A stretch of 64,000 nucleotides of DNA from an uncultured Desulfobacter sp. (lineage in GTDB: Bacteria > Desulfobacterota > Desulfobacteria > Desulfobacterales > Desulfobacteraceae). Location of the stretch: the NCBI RefSeq assembly GCF_963677125.1, contig NZ_OY781882.1:1434501-1498500 (forward strand). The letters are read 5' to 3'. Under the pieces are notes generated by a model. The model was not told where the DNA came from, did not search any database, and saw only the letters and a list, made by a program, of their open reading frames with translations. The position numbers were made by a program, and so were the translations under genes. Position 1 is the first letter of the stretch; every line of letters begins with the position of its first letter. Shown piece by piece: positions 1 through 8,952 of this stretch.

Positions 1-237
1 ACCGGCTGCTGCAATGAGGTGATTTACCTGATCAAATATTCTTCCCTTGCGTCCATCATTACCATCAATGAAATGACCGGGATTGGCCGGGGCATTGCCA
101 AGGCCTCTTTCAGAAACGTTGAAACCTTCCTGGTGGTGGGCATTTATTACTTGATCCTTGTCACTCTTGCCGGCGCTATTCTCAACTATATTGAACGGCG
201 TATGGAAATCCCGGGCTTTGATCGCCAGGCCAGATAA
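1..237 (+). CDS. Polar amino-acid ABC transporter permease, C-terminal part
   Basis: The frame is open from the first base and ends with tandem TAA stops at 235-240, so only the last 78 residues are visible. They resemble the end of HisM/GlnP-type inner-membrane permeases: an N-E-x-I-Y-L-I-K-x-S-S-L-A-S stretch, then a hydrophobic helix (about residues 42-62) and a short basic cytoplasmic tail. Such permeases form the channel of ABC importers for polar amino acids. The start lies outside the window, so the GTG at 19 is internal. The partner ATPase and binding protein are not in view. The family is well supported; the substrate is unknown. Confidence 0.8.
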   Translation, partial: TGCCNEVIYLIKYSSLASIITINEMTGIGRGIAKASFRNVETFLVVGIYYLILVTLAGAILNYIERRMEIPGFDRQAR

Positions 238-341
238 TAAGGCGTCTGTAAAAAGATTCTTCACTTGTACCTTATCTTATGATTAAAACAAGAAAAGAGA
301 ATGAAAACATTCACCTGAACGACCCGTAAAGGAACCCAACC

Positions 342-692
342 ATGATTTCATCATTTTCTTTTGGTCAAATGGTTATTGGTGCAGATAAATATACCACAGA
401 CCTGATTATCCTCCCGGACTTAACGATCCTGCCAAACTGGCGCAGAAAAAAGGGGCATGTACTTGAACTGGCGGATTTAAAATCGGTTTTACCGGTAAAA
501 CCGGATCTGATCATTGCCGGTACCGGTGTCAATGACAGGATGAAAATAGCCCCGGGACTTGCAAAAGAATTGTCATCCATGGGCATTGAACTCAAGACTC
601 TGGCAACAGGGAGTGCCGTAGAGATGTTCAACACAACCATCGTCCAGACACCGGATAAACAGGTGAGCGCCTGTTTTCATTTAACCTGCTGA
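342..692 (+). CDS. Mth938-domain (DUF498) protein
   Basis: A 116-residue soluble protein matching the Mth938/AAMDC fold family: an N-terminal beta segment with S-F-x-F-G, a central P-D-L-I-I-A-G-T-G core, then a G-I-E-L-x-T-L-x-T-x-x-A helix and strand. The family fold is known but its biochemical role is poorly defined; in eukaryotes a homologue helps assemble respiratory complex I. The ATG follows an AAGGAA box at about 330. The next gene begins 12 bases after the stop, so co-transcription with the Nudix gene is likely. No catalytic residues can be assigned. Confidence 0.75.
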   Translation: MISSFSFGQMVIGADKYTTDLIILPDLTILPNWRRKKGHVLELADLKSVLPVKPDLIIAGTGVNDRMKIAPGLAKELSSMGIELKTLATGSAVEMFNTTIVQTPDKQVSACFHLTC

Positions 693-704
693 CAGGATTT
701 ATGT

Positions 705-1253
705 ATGCCTCATAGCAATCCTAACCATAACCGGTTTAAGTTCTGCCCCGCCTGCGGCAGCAATACCCTTGACCCGGACAGTATAAAATCATTTAAATGC
801 AGGGAATGCGGGTTTGAATTTTTTCTTAACTGTGCGGCAGCAGTCATGGCCATCATCCTTGACGATCAAAACAGGATTTTGGTCACCGTTCGTGCCAAAG
901 AACCCTGCAAAGGCTCGCTGGATTTGCCGGGCGGATTCGCAGAGCCTGGCGAAAGCATTGACCATGGTTTGGTCAGGGAAATCAAAGAAGAACTGAACCT
1001 GGACATTTTCGGCCTTGACTTTTTCTGCTCTTTTGCCAATACCTATCTTTACAAAAATGTTGTGTATCCCATCACCGACATGGCATTCACCTGCAAGATC
1101 AGGGATTTTTCTTTAATCAATCCCATGGATGATGTGGCCGGTTTCAGGTTCATCCCGGTCAATGATCTTGATATCAACATGTTCGGCATGGATTCGGCAC
1201 GAAAGGTGCTGGAAAAATTTAAAAAATATTTTCAAACATTAAGCAAATATTAA
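705..1253 (+). CDS. Nudix hydrolase with N-terminal zinc ribbon
   Basis: A 182-residue protein. An N-terminal four-cysteine ribbon (C14-x2-C17 and C32-x2-C35) precedes a Nudix domain whose box begins near G77 and contains E83, R91-E92 and E95-E96; the last Gly of the consensus is Asn. Nudix enzymes split nucleoside-diphosphate-X compounds using Mg2+ held by these glutamates. The ribbon-plus-Nudix arrangement is like NudC (NADH pyrophosphatase/decapping), but the protein is shorter than NudC, so the substrate is not assigned. It lies just after the Mth938 gene and before the helicase, all on the plus strand. Confidence 0.85.
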   Translation: MPHSNPNHNRFKFCPACGSNTLDPDSIKSFKCRECGFEFFLNCAAAVMAIILDDQNRILVTVRAKEPCKGSLDLPGGFAEPGESIDHGLVREIKEELNLDIFGLDFFCSFANTYLYKNVVYPITDMAFTCKIRDFSLINPMDDVAGFRFIPVNDLDINMFGMDSARKVLEKFKKYFQTLSKY

Positions 1254-1325
1254 ATCTATAGGCTTTGTGCGCAACTGCTAAGGAACCGTATTGCGTATTC
1301 ACCTAATTTATGGTTTAAACGATAC

Positions 1326-3476
1326 ATGAAAAAAAGATATTATCGTTCCGGAAAAAAAAAATCCGACGCCAGACCGTCACGTCCCATTCAATACCCTGAG
1401 CTCACTGCCGGGGCAGACAAGTCATTGAATAAAATTTTCAGCCGGATTGGTGTTCCCGAAAAACAGCAGTTTACACCAGATCCGTTTCAACTTGAGGCCA
1501 TTGAAGCCATCAGCACATCGGACTGTCTTGTCACAGCCCCCACAGGCGCGGGAAAAACCTGGATTGCAGAACAGGCAGCCAAAAGCATTTTAGAAAACAA
1601 CGGCAAGGTGTGGTATGCAACGCCGTTAAAGGCGCTGACCAACTCCATACATGCCGGGTTCTCAAAAGTTTTCGGCAAGGAAAGCGTCGGCATCCTCACC
1701 GGCGACATTAAAGAAAACACAGATGCGGACATCATCATCGGCACTACGGAAATTTTAAGGAATCAACTCTATGATGCCATGTATACCGGGCAAAACCTCA
1801 AATGCGATCTGATTATCCTGGATGAAGCCCACTATCTCGGCGATGCCGAGCGTGGTGTTGTCTGGGAAGAGATTATGATCTATCTGCCTGTGCGTATCCC
1901 GCTGCTTTTATTGTCTGCCACCATAGGTAACCCGGACCAAATCGCCGGATGGCTCTCCGCCATCCGGGATAAAACATGCAAAGTGGTGGAAAACACCAAA
2001 CGGCCGGTTCCTTTGTTTCCTCTGTTTTTTCATCCATCGGGCACCCTTTTCCCTTTGCTGGAAAAAACAGGAAAAAACGGAAATCGCACCCGCCTTCATA
2101 AAAAAGTATATAAATACAATCAATCGGGTAAACGGCTGACGCTTGCCCCACCCGGAAAACTGCCTAAATTTTCAGATATTCTCAAGGTACTGTCCCACTT
2201 TGATCTGCTGCCGGCCATCTTTTTTTTAAAATCCAGGGCAGAATGCGACCGGGCCATAAAACTGTGCGATGGCAGTTTGCTCAAACATGCGCCTGAAAAA
2301 AAACAGGCGCTCAAGGAGAGGCTGATACAGCTCACGGCTGACAACCCCCATCTATCGGCCCATCCCCAGCGGACTTACCTTGAACAAACCGCAACGGCCG
2401 CCCATCATTCAGGGCACCTGCCCGCCTGGAAAGTGGTGGTGGAGACCTTAATGGCCGAAGGGCTTTTAGATGCCATGTTTGCCACCTCTACGGTGGCAGC
2501 CGGTGTAAATTTTCCGGCCCGGTCCGTTGTTATTCTCAATTCCGACCGCTTCAATGGCCGGGATTTTTTATCATTGACCCCCAGTGAATTCCAGCAGATG
2601 GCAGGCAGGGCCGGAAGACGGGGCATGGACAACATCGGATTTGCCACACTGCTTCCCGGCAAATACATGGATGTTTCCCTTGTGGGCAAGCTGGTGAATG
2701 CACCGCCTTTAAATGTCGACTCCCAGATCAAAATTGATTTCTCCATGGTGCTTAATCTTTTGTTGTCCAACACCCCGGAACAGGTGCGCACCCTGCTGGA
2801 AAAATCCTTTGCATCCTATCTTTTAGCCATTGGCGCAAAAGCCGGGAAAAGCGGCAGGAAGGCAAGAAAAAAATTCGGCCATGATATGGAATATTTATGG
2901 CTTGATTTTACCGAGCACATGGATTTTTTGATCCAGGAAGGCTTTGTCACACCCGAAGGGGAAAAACCCTGCGCCCTGACCGAAGACGGCATATGGGCAT
3001 CAAAACTGCGCATTGATTCGCCCCTGCTTGTGGCCCAAAGTCTTCGGGATAAAATTTTACCTGATAGTGACCCGGCGCTTTTGGCAGCCATGATCGCTGC
3101 ATTTGTCAATGAAAAGGAGTTCAAAGATGACATGTTGTTCACAACCGCCCTTTCTAAACGGCTTAAGGATGCCTTTTTAGAACTGCGCCGGGGGCTGAAA
3201 CCTTTTGCCATCAAAATGCTGCAGTCAGGCTTTCCTGCACCCAACCTGTTTATACAGCCGGCCTCCCTGGTCTATGCCTGGGCCCATGACACACCCTGGG
3301 ATGAACTGATGCGCAAGTCAGATTTTGCCGAAGGTGATTTTGCCAGACTGATCCTGAGAACGGCAGAAAATCTGCGCCAAATGACCCATTTAAGTCAGGA
3401 TTTCCCGGTTATCGCCAAAACAGCGGCCGAAGCCATTGACATGATACGCAAAGCGCCTGTGGTCACAGAATTTTAA
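1326..3476 (+). CDS. Ski2-like DEAD/DEAH-box helicase
   Basis: A 716-residue superfamily 2 helicase. Walker A A-P-T-G-A-G-K-T is at 71-78, motif Ia Y-A-T-P-L-K-A-L near 97-104, DEAH at 166-169, S-A-T near 194 and motif VI Q-M-A-G-R-A-G-R-R-G near 424-433. The Q-x-x-G-R-A-G-R-R-G form is typical of Ski2/Hel308-like helicases, which unwind RNA or DNA with ATP. The C-terminal third is helical and resembles the winged-helix/ratchet part of that group. The N-terminus is very basic. The stop is 18 bases before the ridA start, suggesting one transcript. The nucleic-acid substrate cannot be told from sequence. Confidence 0.85.
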   Translation: MKKRYYRSGKKKSDARPSRPIQYPELTAGADKSLNKIFSRIGVPEKQQFTPDPFQLEAIEAISTSDCLVTAPTGAGKTWIAEQAAKSILENNGKVWYATPLKALTNSIHAGFSKVFGKESVGILTGDIKENTDADIIIGTTEILRNQLYDAMYTGQNLKCDLIILDEAHYLGDAERGVVWEEIMIYLPVRIPLLLLSATIGNPDQIAGWLSAIRDKTCKVVENTKRPVPLFPLFFHPSGTLFPLLEKTGKNGNRTRLHKKVYKYNQSGKRLTLAPPGKLPKFSDILKVLSHFDLLPAIFFLKSRAECDRAIKLCDGSLLKHAPEKKQALKERLIQLTADNPHLSAHPQRTYLEQTATAAHHSGHLPAWKVVVETLMAEGLLDAMFATSTVAAGVNFPARSVVILNSDRFNGRDFLSLTPSEFQQMAGRAGRRGMDNIGFATLLPGKYMDVSLVGKLVNAPPLNVDSQIKIDFSMVLNLLLSNTPEQVRTLLEKSFASYLLAIGAKAGKSGRKARKKFGHDMEYLWLDFTEHMDFLIQEGFVTPEGEKPCALTEDGIWASKLRIDSPLLVAQSLRDKILPDSDPALLAAMIAAFVNEKEFKDDMLFTTALSKRLKDAFLELRRGLKPFAIKMLQSGFPAPNLFIQPASLVYAWAHDTPWDELMRKSDFAEGDFARLILRTAENLRQMTHLSQDFPVIAKTAAEAIDMIRKAPVVTEF

Positions 3477-3494
3477 AATAAGGAGATACCATAC

Positions 3495-3878
3495 ATGACA
3501 CCTGTTATATCAAAAAACGCGCCGGCAGCCGTGGGGCCATACTCCCATGCCGTGATCCACAACGATACCGTATACTGCGCCGGCCAGATCCCTCTGGATC
3601 CTGCCACAGGCGAAATTGTGGGGACGACCATTGAAGATCAGACCCGCCAGGTCATCTCAAATCTTGAAGCCGTGCTTAAAGATTGCCATACAAGCTTGAA
3701 CAATATTGTAAAAACCACGGTGTTTCTGGCATCCATGGATGATTTTGCCGGAATGAATCAGGTATACGAAGCGGCCCTTGGCGGCCATAAGCCGGCCAGA
3801 TCGGCCTTTCAGGTGGCGCGTCTGCCCAAAGATGCACTGGTGGAAATTGAATGCATCGCCGTGTGTGACAAAAAATAG
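3495..3878 (+). CDS. ridA: RidA family enamine/imine deaminase
   Basis: A 127-residue YjgF/YER057c/UK114 protein. Typical features are an A-P-A-A-V-G-P-Y-S-H-A start, Y-C-A-G-Q-I-P, the R-x-A-F-Q-V segment carrying the conserved Arg near 105, and the ending V-E-I-E-C-I-A. RidA hydrolyses reactive enamines/imines released by PLP enzymes, protecting other enzymes in the cytoplasm. A strong AAGGAGAT ribosome site sits at 3480-3487. Downstream, ettA starts 15 bases after the stop behind its own AGGAGG. Length equals the usual 125-130 residues. Confidence 0.92.
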   Translation: MTPVISKNAPAAVGPYSHAVIHNDTVYCAGQIPLDPATGEIVGTTIEDQTRQVISNLEAVLKDCHTSLNNIVKTTVFLASMDDFAGMNQVYEAALGGHKPARSAFQVARLPKDALVEIECIAVCDKK

Positions 3879-3893
3879 GATCCAGGAGGTTAT

Positions 3894-5576
3894 ATGTCCG
3901 AAGATACAAAAAAAGTTATTTATTCAATGATCAATGTGAGCAAGTTCCACGGCACCCGCCAGGTACTTAAAGATATTTCACTGTCCTATTTTTACGGGGC
4001 AAAAATAGGTGTGCTGGGCCTTAACGGTTCAGGTAAATCCACACTATTGAAAATCATGGCAGGTGTGGACACCGAATTTGCAGGAGAAACCATCTTATCA
4101 AAAGGTTTCACCGTGGGTTTTCTTGAGCAGGAACCCTTGGTGGATTCAGATAAAACCGTGCGAGAAGTGGTGGAAGAAGGGGTTCAGGAGACCGTAGACC
4201 TTTTAAAAGAATATGAAAAAATCTCCGAAGCCTTTGCTGAACCCATGTCCGATGATGAGATGGATGCACTGCTGGAAAAACAGGGAAAGCTGCAGGAAAA
4301 ACTTGACCATATCGATGCCTGGGATCTGGATTCCAGGCTGAAAATGGCCATGGATGCTCTTCGCTGCCCGCCCGAAGACACCCCTGTCAGCGTGATCTCC
4401 GGTGGTGAAAAGCGACGGGTCGCCTTGTGCCGTTTGCTGCTGCAAAAACCCGACATCCTGCTTTTGGACGAGCCGACCAACCACCTTGATGCCGAATCCG
4501 TGGGCTGGCTGGAACAACATTTAAGCCGGTTTGAAGGTACGGTCATTGCCGTGACCCATGACCGCTATTTTCTGGACAATGTGGCAGGCTGGATTCTGGA
4601 ACTGGACCGGGGCGAAGGCATTCCCTGGAAAGGCAACTACTCCTCCTGGCTTGAACAGAAACAGCAGCGCCTGGCAAAAGAAGAAAAAAGCGAGAGCAAA
4701 CGCCGCCAGACACTGGCCAGGGAACTTGAGTGGATCAACATGTCGCCCAAGGGCAGGCGCTCCAAATCCAAGGCCAGAATCACTGCTTACGAAGATCTGC
4801 TCAAAAAGGACAGCAAACAGCAGGAACAGAAAATGGAAATTTTTATTCCGCCGGGACCGCGGCTTGGTGCTAAAGTCATTGTGGCACAAAATGTTTCCAA
4901 AGCCTTTGAGGACAAACTTCTGGTGGAAGATATGAACTTTGTCCTTCCCCCGGGTGCCATTGTGGGTGTGGTTGGCCCCAATGGCGCCGGTAAGACGACA
5001 CTGTTTAAAATGATAACCGGCAAAGAAAAACCCGATTCCGGCACCATTGAGATCGGCGAAAGCGTACATGCTGCCTATGTAGACCAGGAGCGGGACACTC
5101 TGGATCCTGAGAAGACCATTTATGAAGTGATCTCCGGCGGCAGTGATACCCTTTTGCTGGGGGGCAGGGAAATTAATGCCCGGGCCTATGTCGGGAAATT
5201 TAACTTCTCCGGCTCAGACCAGCAGAAAAAAGTAAAAGATATTTCAGGTGGTGAACGCAACCGGGTGCATATGGCCACCATGCTGCAAAAAGAAGCGAAT
5301 CTGCTGCTTTTGGACGAACCGACCAATGACCTGGATGTCAACACCATGCGGGCATTGGAAGAAGCCCTTGAAAGCTTTGCCGGATGCGCTGTGATCATAA
5401 GCCATGACCGCTGGTTCCTGGACCGCCTTGCCACCCATATCCTGGCCTTTGAAGGCGACAGCCAGACCCTGTTTTTTGAAGGATCTTATTCAGACTATGA
5501 AAAGGATCGCAGAAAACGGCTGGGTATCAAAGAAAACCAGCCCACAAGGATAAAATACCGGCAACTGACCCGGTAA
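3894..5576 (+). CDS. ettA: ABC-F translational throttle ATPase EttA
   Basis: A 560-residue protein with two ABC ATPase domains and no membrane segments, as in ABC-F proteins (E. coli EttA is 555). The first half has Walker A G-L-N-G-S-G-K-S-T, signature S-G-G-E-K-R-R and L-L-L-D-E-P-T-N-H-L-D. The second has G-P-N-G-A-G-K-T-T, S-G-G-E-R-N-R and L-L-L-D-E-P-T-N-D-L-D. The opening Y-S-M-I-N-V-S-K and the highly basic linker around 240-310 are EttA-like. EttA binds the ribosomal E site and gates entry into elongation according to the ATP/ADP ratio. A terminator follows directly. Confidence 0.93.
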   Translation: MSEDTKKVIYSMINVSKFHGTRQVLKDISLSYFYGAKIGVLGLNGSGKSTLLKIMAGVDTEFAGETILSKGFTVGFLEQEPLVDSDKTVREVVEEGVQETVDLLKEYEKISEAFAEPMSDDEMDALLEKQGKLQEKLDHIDAWDLDSRLKMAMDALRCPPEDTPVSVISGGEKRRVALCRLLLQKPDILLLDEPTNHLDAESVGWLEQHLSRFEGTVIAVTHDRYFLDNVAGWILELDRGEGIPWKGNYSSWLEQKQQRLAKEEKSESKRRQTLARELEWINMSPKGRRSKSKARITAYEDLLKKDSKQQEQKMEIFIPPGPRLGAKVIVAQNVSKAFEDKLLVEDMNFVLPPGAIVGVVGPNGAGKTTLFKMITGKEKPDSGTIEIGESVHAAYVDQERDTLDPEKTIYEVISGGSDTLLLGGREINARAYVGKFNFSGSDQQKKVKDISGGERNRVHMATMLQKEANLLLLDEPTNDLDVNTMRALEEALESFAGCAVIISHDRWFLDRLATHILAFEGDSQTLFFEGSYSDYEKDRRKRLGIKENQPTRIKYRQLTR

Positions 5577-5593
5577 ATAGAAAATAAATAGTT

Positions 5594-5628
5594 CCGGCGG
5601 GCAAACAGGCCTGCCGGGGCTGTTTTTT
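5594..5628 (+). terminator. Intrinsic terminator after ettA
   Basis: A nine-base stem (5594-5602 with 5609-5617, one G-T pair), a six-base loop and a run of six T at 5623-5628. It ends eight bases before the next start codon, separating the upstream gene string from the DMT exporter. Confidence 0.8.
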
Positions 5629-5636
5629 CAACACCT

Positions 5637-6536
5637 ATGCCGTCTGCAACCATGACCACCACCGCCTTACGCCATACCCGGGGCCTGATTCTAATCCATA
5701 TTGCGGTTTTTCTGTTCGGATTTTCCGGGCTATTCGGTAAATTTCTGGACTGCACGCCATTGTGGATTGTTCTGGGTCGTACGATTTTCGCAAGTTTTGC
5801 ACTGATTATCTATGCAAAACTGTTTTCCTGCACCAGTCTTAAAGTGGCAACGTCAAAGGATTTGGGCTTTTTTGCCCTGCAAGGTATTTTGCTGGCCCTG
5901 CACTGGCTCAGCTTCTTTGCCGCTATTCAAGTCTCTTCGGTGGCTGTGGGCTTGATAACCTTTTCCACTTTCCCCTTATTTGTCACCTTTATGGAACCCC
6001 TTTTTTTTAAAGAGCCGTTCAAAAAAGTTGACGTGCTGACAGCTATTGCCGTATTTGGCGGAATTATTCTTGTGGTGCCGGATATGGACCTTTCCAACAA
6101 AGTGACCTTAGGAAGTTTTTATGGCCTTATTTCCGGATTTACCTTTGCCGTATTAGGCCTTGTCAATCGCAGGAATGCAAGGCGTTGCCATCCGGTTTCA
6201 GCCGCTTTTTACCAGAATCTGTTCGCTGCTTTAAGCCTTATAACGCCTGTACTGGTTATCCAAACACCGCCACCAACTCCCCACGATCTCTTTTTGCTTG
6301 CTCTTCTCGGTGTGGTTTTCACAGCCCTTGCCCATGCTTGCTTTATCACAGGACTTATCCGTATCAGGGTGCAAACAGCGTCTGTTATTGCAGGTATGGA
6401 ACCTGTGTACGGTATTTTGTTTGCGTTTATTCTGCTTGGTGAAATACCCAATTTTTCAACCCTTGCGGGCGGAATACTGATTATAGGTGCAGTCATAAGT
6501 GCCGGGCTTTTAGAAAAAACAAAAAACCCGGTATAA
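5637..6536 (+). CDS. EamA-type drug/metabolite (DMT) transporter
   Basis: A 299-residue inner-membrane protein with about ten hydrophobic helices arranged as two EamA repeats (roughly 12-140 and 155-290), as in DMT-superfamily exporters (RhaT/YdcZ/RarD relatives). These export amino acids, nucleobases or other metabolites; the substrate cannot be inferred. The gene starts just past the ettA terminator, so it needs its own promoter, yet no clear ribosome site is seen before ATG 5637; ATG 5652 is a possible alternative. Its last codons and stop lie inside a hairpin serving the opposite-strand flaG. Confidence 0.85.
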   Translation: MPSATMTTTALRHTRGLILIHIAVFLFGFSGLFGKFLDCTPLWIVLGRTIFASFALIIYAKLFSCTSLKVATSKDLGFFALQGILLALHWLSFFAAIQVSSVAVGLITFSTFPLFVTFMEPLFFKEPFKKVDVLTAIAVFGGIILVVPDMDLSNKVTLGSFYGLISGFTFAVLGLVNRRNARRCHPVSAAFYQNLFAALSLITPVLVIQTPPPTPHDLFLLALLGVVFTALAHACFITGLIRIRVQTASVIAGMEPVYGILFAFILLGEIPNFSTLAGGILIIGAVISAGLLEKTKNPV

Positions 6537-6558
6537 AGCTAAGCTTTATACCGGGTTT
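6524..6558 (-). terminator. Terminator of flaG overlapping the DMT gene end
   Basis: A perfect 17-base inverted repeat (6524-6540 and 6542-6558) with one central base. On the minus strand it is followed by a long T tract (T6, one G, T6), giving a strong intrinsic terminator for flaG. The DMT stop codon (6534-6536, plus strand) lies within the stem. On the plus strand the tail is T-poor, so termination there would be weaker. Confidence 0.8.
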
Positions 6559-6632
6559 GAGATCACAGGAAAGTCAAAGGCTAAAACACAAGAACTGCCA
6601 TAATTTATCGGCGGTGGAATTACATTAATTCA

Positions 6633-7016
6633 TCAGACCTGCTGATCAAACAAAAATCCGGCAAGATCACTCATTTTATCCTGTAAAGAGAGCATCTCAT
6701 CGGATGGAAACTGACGGATCAGCTCTTCGGATTCCTTATCGAAGATCTTAACAACGATTTCGTTGTTCTCTTCATCAACCGAAAAGCTTAATTTGGTTTG
6801 AATGGTCTCTGACATCTCCTGAAAAGATTCGACCACCTCTTTGACCTCTTCAGTGGTCATTTGAGTCTCACTGGTTTTGTTGGTGGATTCTTTATTTTCC
6901 TTTGGTTCGGTATTTTCAACATTTCTCTGTGCATTTTGAAGCTTGTCTACAGACATCAAAGGCGTTCTTTCCTGGGTGGTTTCATGTGCCGTAAGCGATT
7001 TTGCGGTCATGTTCAT
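6633..7016 (-). CDS. flaG: FlaG family flagellar protein
   Basis: A 127-residue protein with a hydrophilic, low-complexity N-terminus (about 1-60, rich in T/E/N/K) and the conserved FlaG core: K-L-S-F-S-V-D-E, V-V-K-I-F-D, E-L-I-R-Q-F-P-S-D-E-M-L, ending in a short amphipathic segment. FlaG genes usually lie beside flagellin and fliD and affect filament length; here it stands alone. It indicates a flagellated organism, which matters because the glycan island carries Maf-like and nonulosonate genes typical of flagellin glycosylation. The terminator is at 6524-6558. Confidence 0.88.
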   Translation of the reverse strand: MNMTAKSLTAHETTQERTPLMSVDKLQNAQRNVENTEPKENKESTNKTSETQMTTEEVKEVVESFQEMSETIQTKLSFSVDEENNEIVVKIFDKESEELIRQFPSDEMLSLQDKMSDLAGFLFDQQV

Positions 7017-7413
7017 TGTTCTTGTGTCTCCTGTCGTTATAAGTTGCCGGTTGTAAAAGGCAGTCTATTTCTCTTTGTCTACTAAACCTTTAGACTATTA
7101 TTCGGACATATTTTGAATATTCTTTAATAAAAAAACAATTTTTCGATACTATTCTCTTAAAAAAAATAACGATCACGGCAATCACATAATTCAAGTCCGG
7201 TTGCATATTCGACATCTAATCCGCCTTATCCATTAGAAAATATGGTTGCATAATTGCAAATATTATTTAAATTGTGTCTTTTAAGCTCTTAAATAATGGA
7301 TAATCTCCTGGTGGCAATAATGCAATGTCAGTCGAATAAAACCATAGACAAAGTTTGCAAAAAAGCGTTTGATATGATTTAAATTAGATTCAAATATAAA
7401 AGGATTCTCCGAC
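7017..7413. other. AT-rich divergent intergenic region
   Basis: 397 bases between the flaG start (minus) and the sigma-54 activator start (plus). It must hold promoters for both. A T-G-G-C-A...G-C-A element at 7311-7323 resembles a -24/-12 promoter, but its GG-to-GC spacing is 9 rather than 12, so it is not called. No gene or RNA is recognised. Confidence 0.5.
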
Positions 7414-8757
7414 ATGTCCCAAAATGATAGAAACACCCCGTTAAACATTGACACCACAAAAATCATCCTGGATTCAATTTCAGACGGGGTCTTTACCATT
7501 GACTACAACTGGAAAATCACCTCTTTTAACACGGCTGCCGAGGAGATTACCGGCATACGCAGGCAAGATGCCATCGGTTGTCATTGCTGGGATGTCTTCC
7601 GCTCCAACATGTGTGAACAAGGCTGTGCCCTGAAAAAAACAATGAATCAGGGCAAACCGTTTGTATCAAGTTCTGCATATATCATTAACAACCAGCAAAA
7701 AAAAATTCCGATCACGGCCTCAACCTCCCTGCTCATTGATAAAGATGGTGAAGTGCTGGGCGGGGTGGAAACCTTCAGGGATCACTCTGTGGTGGAAGCC
7801 TTAAGAAAGGAACTGACCGGCGGGATCCGGGTGGGTGACATGGTGAGCAACTCCAGTGCCATGAAAAATATTTTCAATATCCTTCCTCAGATTGCTGAAA
7901 GCGACTCATCTGTCCTGATCGAAGGAGAAACAGGCACTGGAAAAGAGTTGATGGCAAAGGCCATTCACAACACAAGTCACAGAAAAGATGCACCTTTTGT
8001 GGCCATCAACTGTGGGGCTCTGCCGGATACATTGCTGGAATCGGAATTGTTTGGCTACAAAAAAGGGGCATTTACCCATGCAGTAAAAGACAAGCCCGGC
8101 CATTTTGCCCTGGCAGACAATGGTACGATATTTCTGGATGAAATCGCCGATACAAGCCCAGCCTTTCAGGTCAGACTGCTTAGGGTACTTCAGGAACGCG
8201 AATACACGCCCCTTGGCGGTATCACGAAAGAGCAATCAAATGTCAGAATTATTGCCGCCACCAATAAAAATTTGACTACCATGGTGGAAAACAAGGAATT
8301 TCGTCAGGACCTTTATTACCGGATCAATGTAATTAAAATATCCCTGCCGCCCCTACGACATAGAATGGAGGATATCCCCTACCTTGTAGACCAATTCATC
8401 TCCCGCTTGAACCTGCGCCGAAACAAAATGATCCAAGGGCTTTCCCCTGAAGTGCTTGCGGCATTCATGGCCCATGATTTTCCCGGAAATATCAGGGAAC
8501 TGGAAAACATCATAGAACACGCCTTTGTTTTGTGTTCAAAAGAGTTTATCGCCATGGCGCATTTACCACCGTCCCTTGTTGCCAAATCAAATTCAAAAGT
8601 CGGTGATAACAAAAATCCGGTGGTCGCAGCGCAAATCCAAATGATTACAGACGCGTTAAAACGAAACAATAATAACAGAAACGCCGCGGCCCGGGATTTA
8701 GGGATACACAAAAGTACACTGTTCAGACGAATTAAAAAATTAGGCATCCAATTATAA
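7414..8757 (+). CDS. PAS / sigma-54 activator (AAA+) / Fis regulator
   Basis: A 447-residue enhancer-binding protein. A PAS domain (about 15-130) holds an unusual cysteine set C56, C58, C67 and C71 within one insert. The AAA+ sigma-54 domain (about 145-375) has Walker A G-E-T-G-T-G-K-E, Walker B T-I-F-L-D-E-I and L-R-V-L-Q-E-R-E. A Fis-type helix-turn-helix ends the protein (N-A-A-A-R-D-L-G-I-H-K-S-T-L-F-R-R). The sigma-54 contact loop reads GAFTHA with His222 where Gly is standard. The next gene has a near-consensus sigma-54 promoter, so it is the obvious target. The PAS cysteines suggest metal, Fe-S or redox sensing; that is inference. Confidence 0.92.
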   Translation: MSQNDRNTPLNIDTTKIILDSISDGVFTIDYNWKITSFNTAAEEITGIRRQDAIGCHCWDVFRSNMCEQGCALKKTMNQGKPFVSSSAYIINNQQKKIPITASTSLLIDKDGEVLGGVETFRDHSVVEALRKELTGGIRVGDMVSNSSAMKNIFNILPQIAESDSSVLIEGETGTGKELMAKAIHNTSHRKDAPFVAINCGALPDTLLESELFGYKKGAFTHAVKDKPGHFALADNGTIFLDEIADTSPAFQVRLLRVLQEREYTPLGGITKEQSNVRIIAATNKNLTTMVENKEFRQDLYYRINVIKISLPPLRHRMEDIPYLVDQFISRLNLRRNKMIQGLSPEVLAAFMAHDFPGNIRELENIIEHAFVLCSKEFIAMAHLPPSLVAKSNSKVGDNKNPVVAAQIQMITDALKRNNNNRNAAARDLGIHKSTLFRRIKKLGIQL

Positions 8758-8895
8758 AAGAGATTATCCTTGCAACCCCTAAACGCTTACAAGTCTCTTT
8801 TTTGCAACAACAAAGGCGTCCCTGAAATTTGTTTGTGGTATAACATACAAGCCAGGCAGGAGGTTGCTGCTGTTGCTCCCCATCCAAGGCAGTTA

Positions 8896-8911
8896 AGGCA
8901 CACGCTTTGCA
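8896..8911 (+). promoter_or_regulatory. Sigma-54 (-24/-12) promoter of the NifX-like gene
   Basis: AGGCAC-N5-TTGCA: GG at 8897-8898 and GC at 8909-8910, the required 12-base offset, with only the first T of the consensus changed. Transcription should start near 8922, 31 bases before the ATG. It lies just after a gene for a sigma-54 activator. Confidence 0.75.
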
Positions 8912-8952
8912 TTTATAAAACCGGCAAAAAAGAGTCCTAAGAGGAGGAGATC

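Noticed and set aside
4521..5069. A 182-codon frame antisense to ettA
   Set aside because: Shadow of the conserved ABC-F gene; no ribosome site or domain.
7311..7323. Candidate sigma-54 promoter upstream of the PAS/AAA+/Fis gene
   Set aside because: GG-to-GC offset is 9 bases rather than 12, which sigma-54 does not tolerate.
8757..8801. Possible terminator after the sigma-54 activator (aaaagaga / tctctttt)
   Set aside because: Eight-base A/T-rich arms with a 29-base loop; too weak to call.
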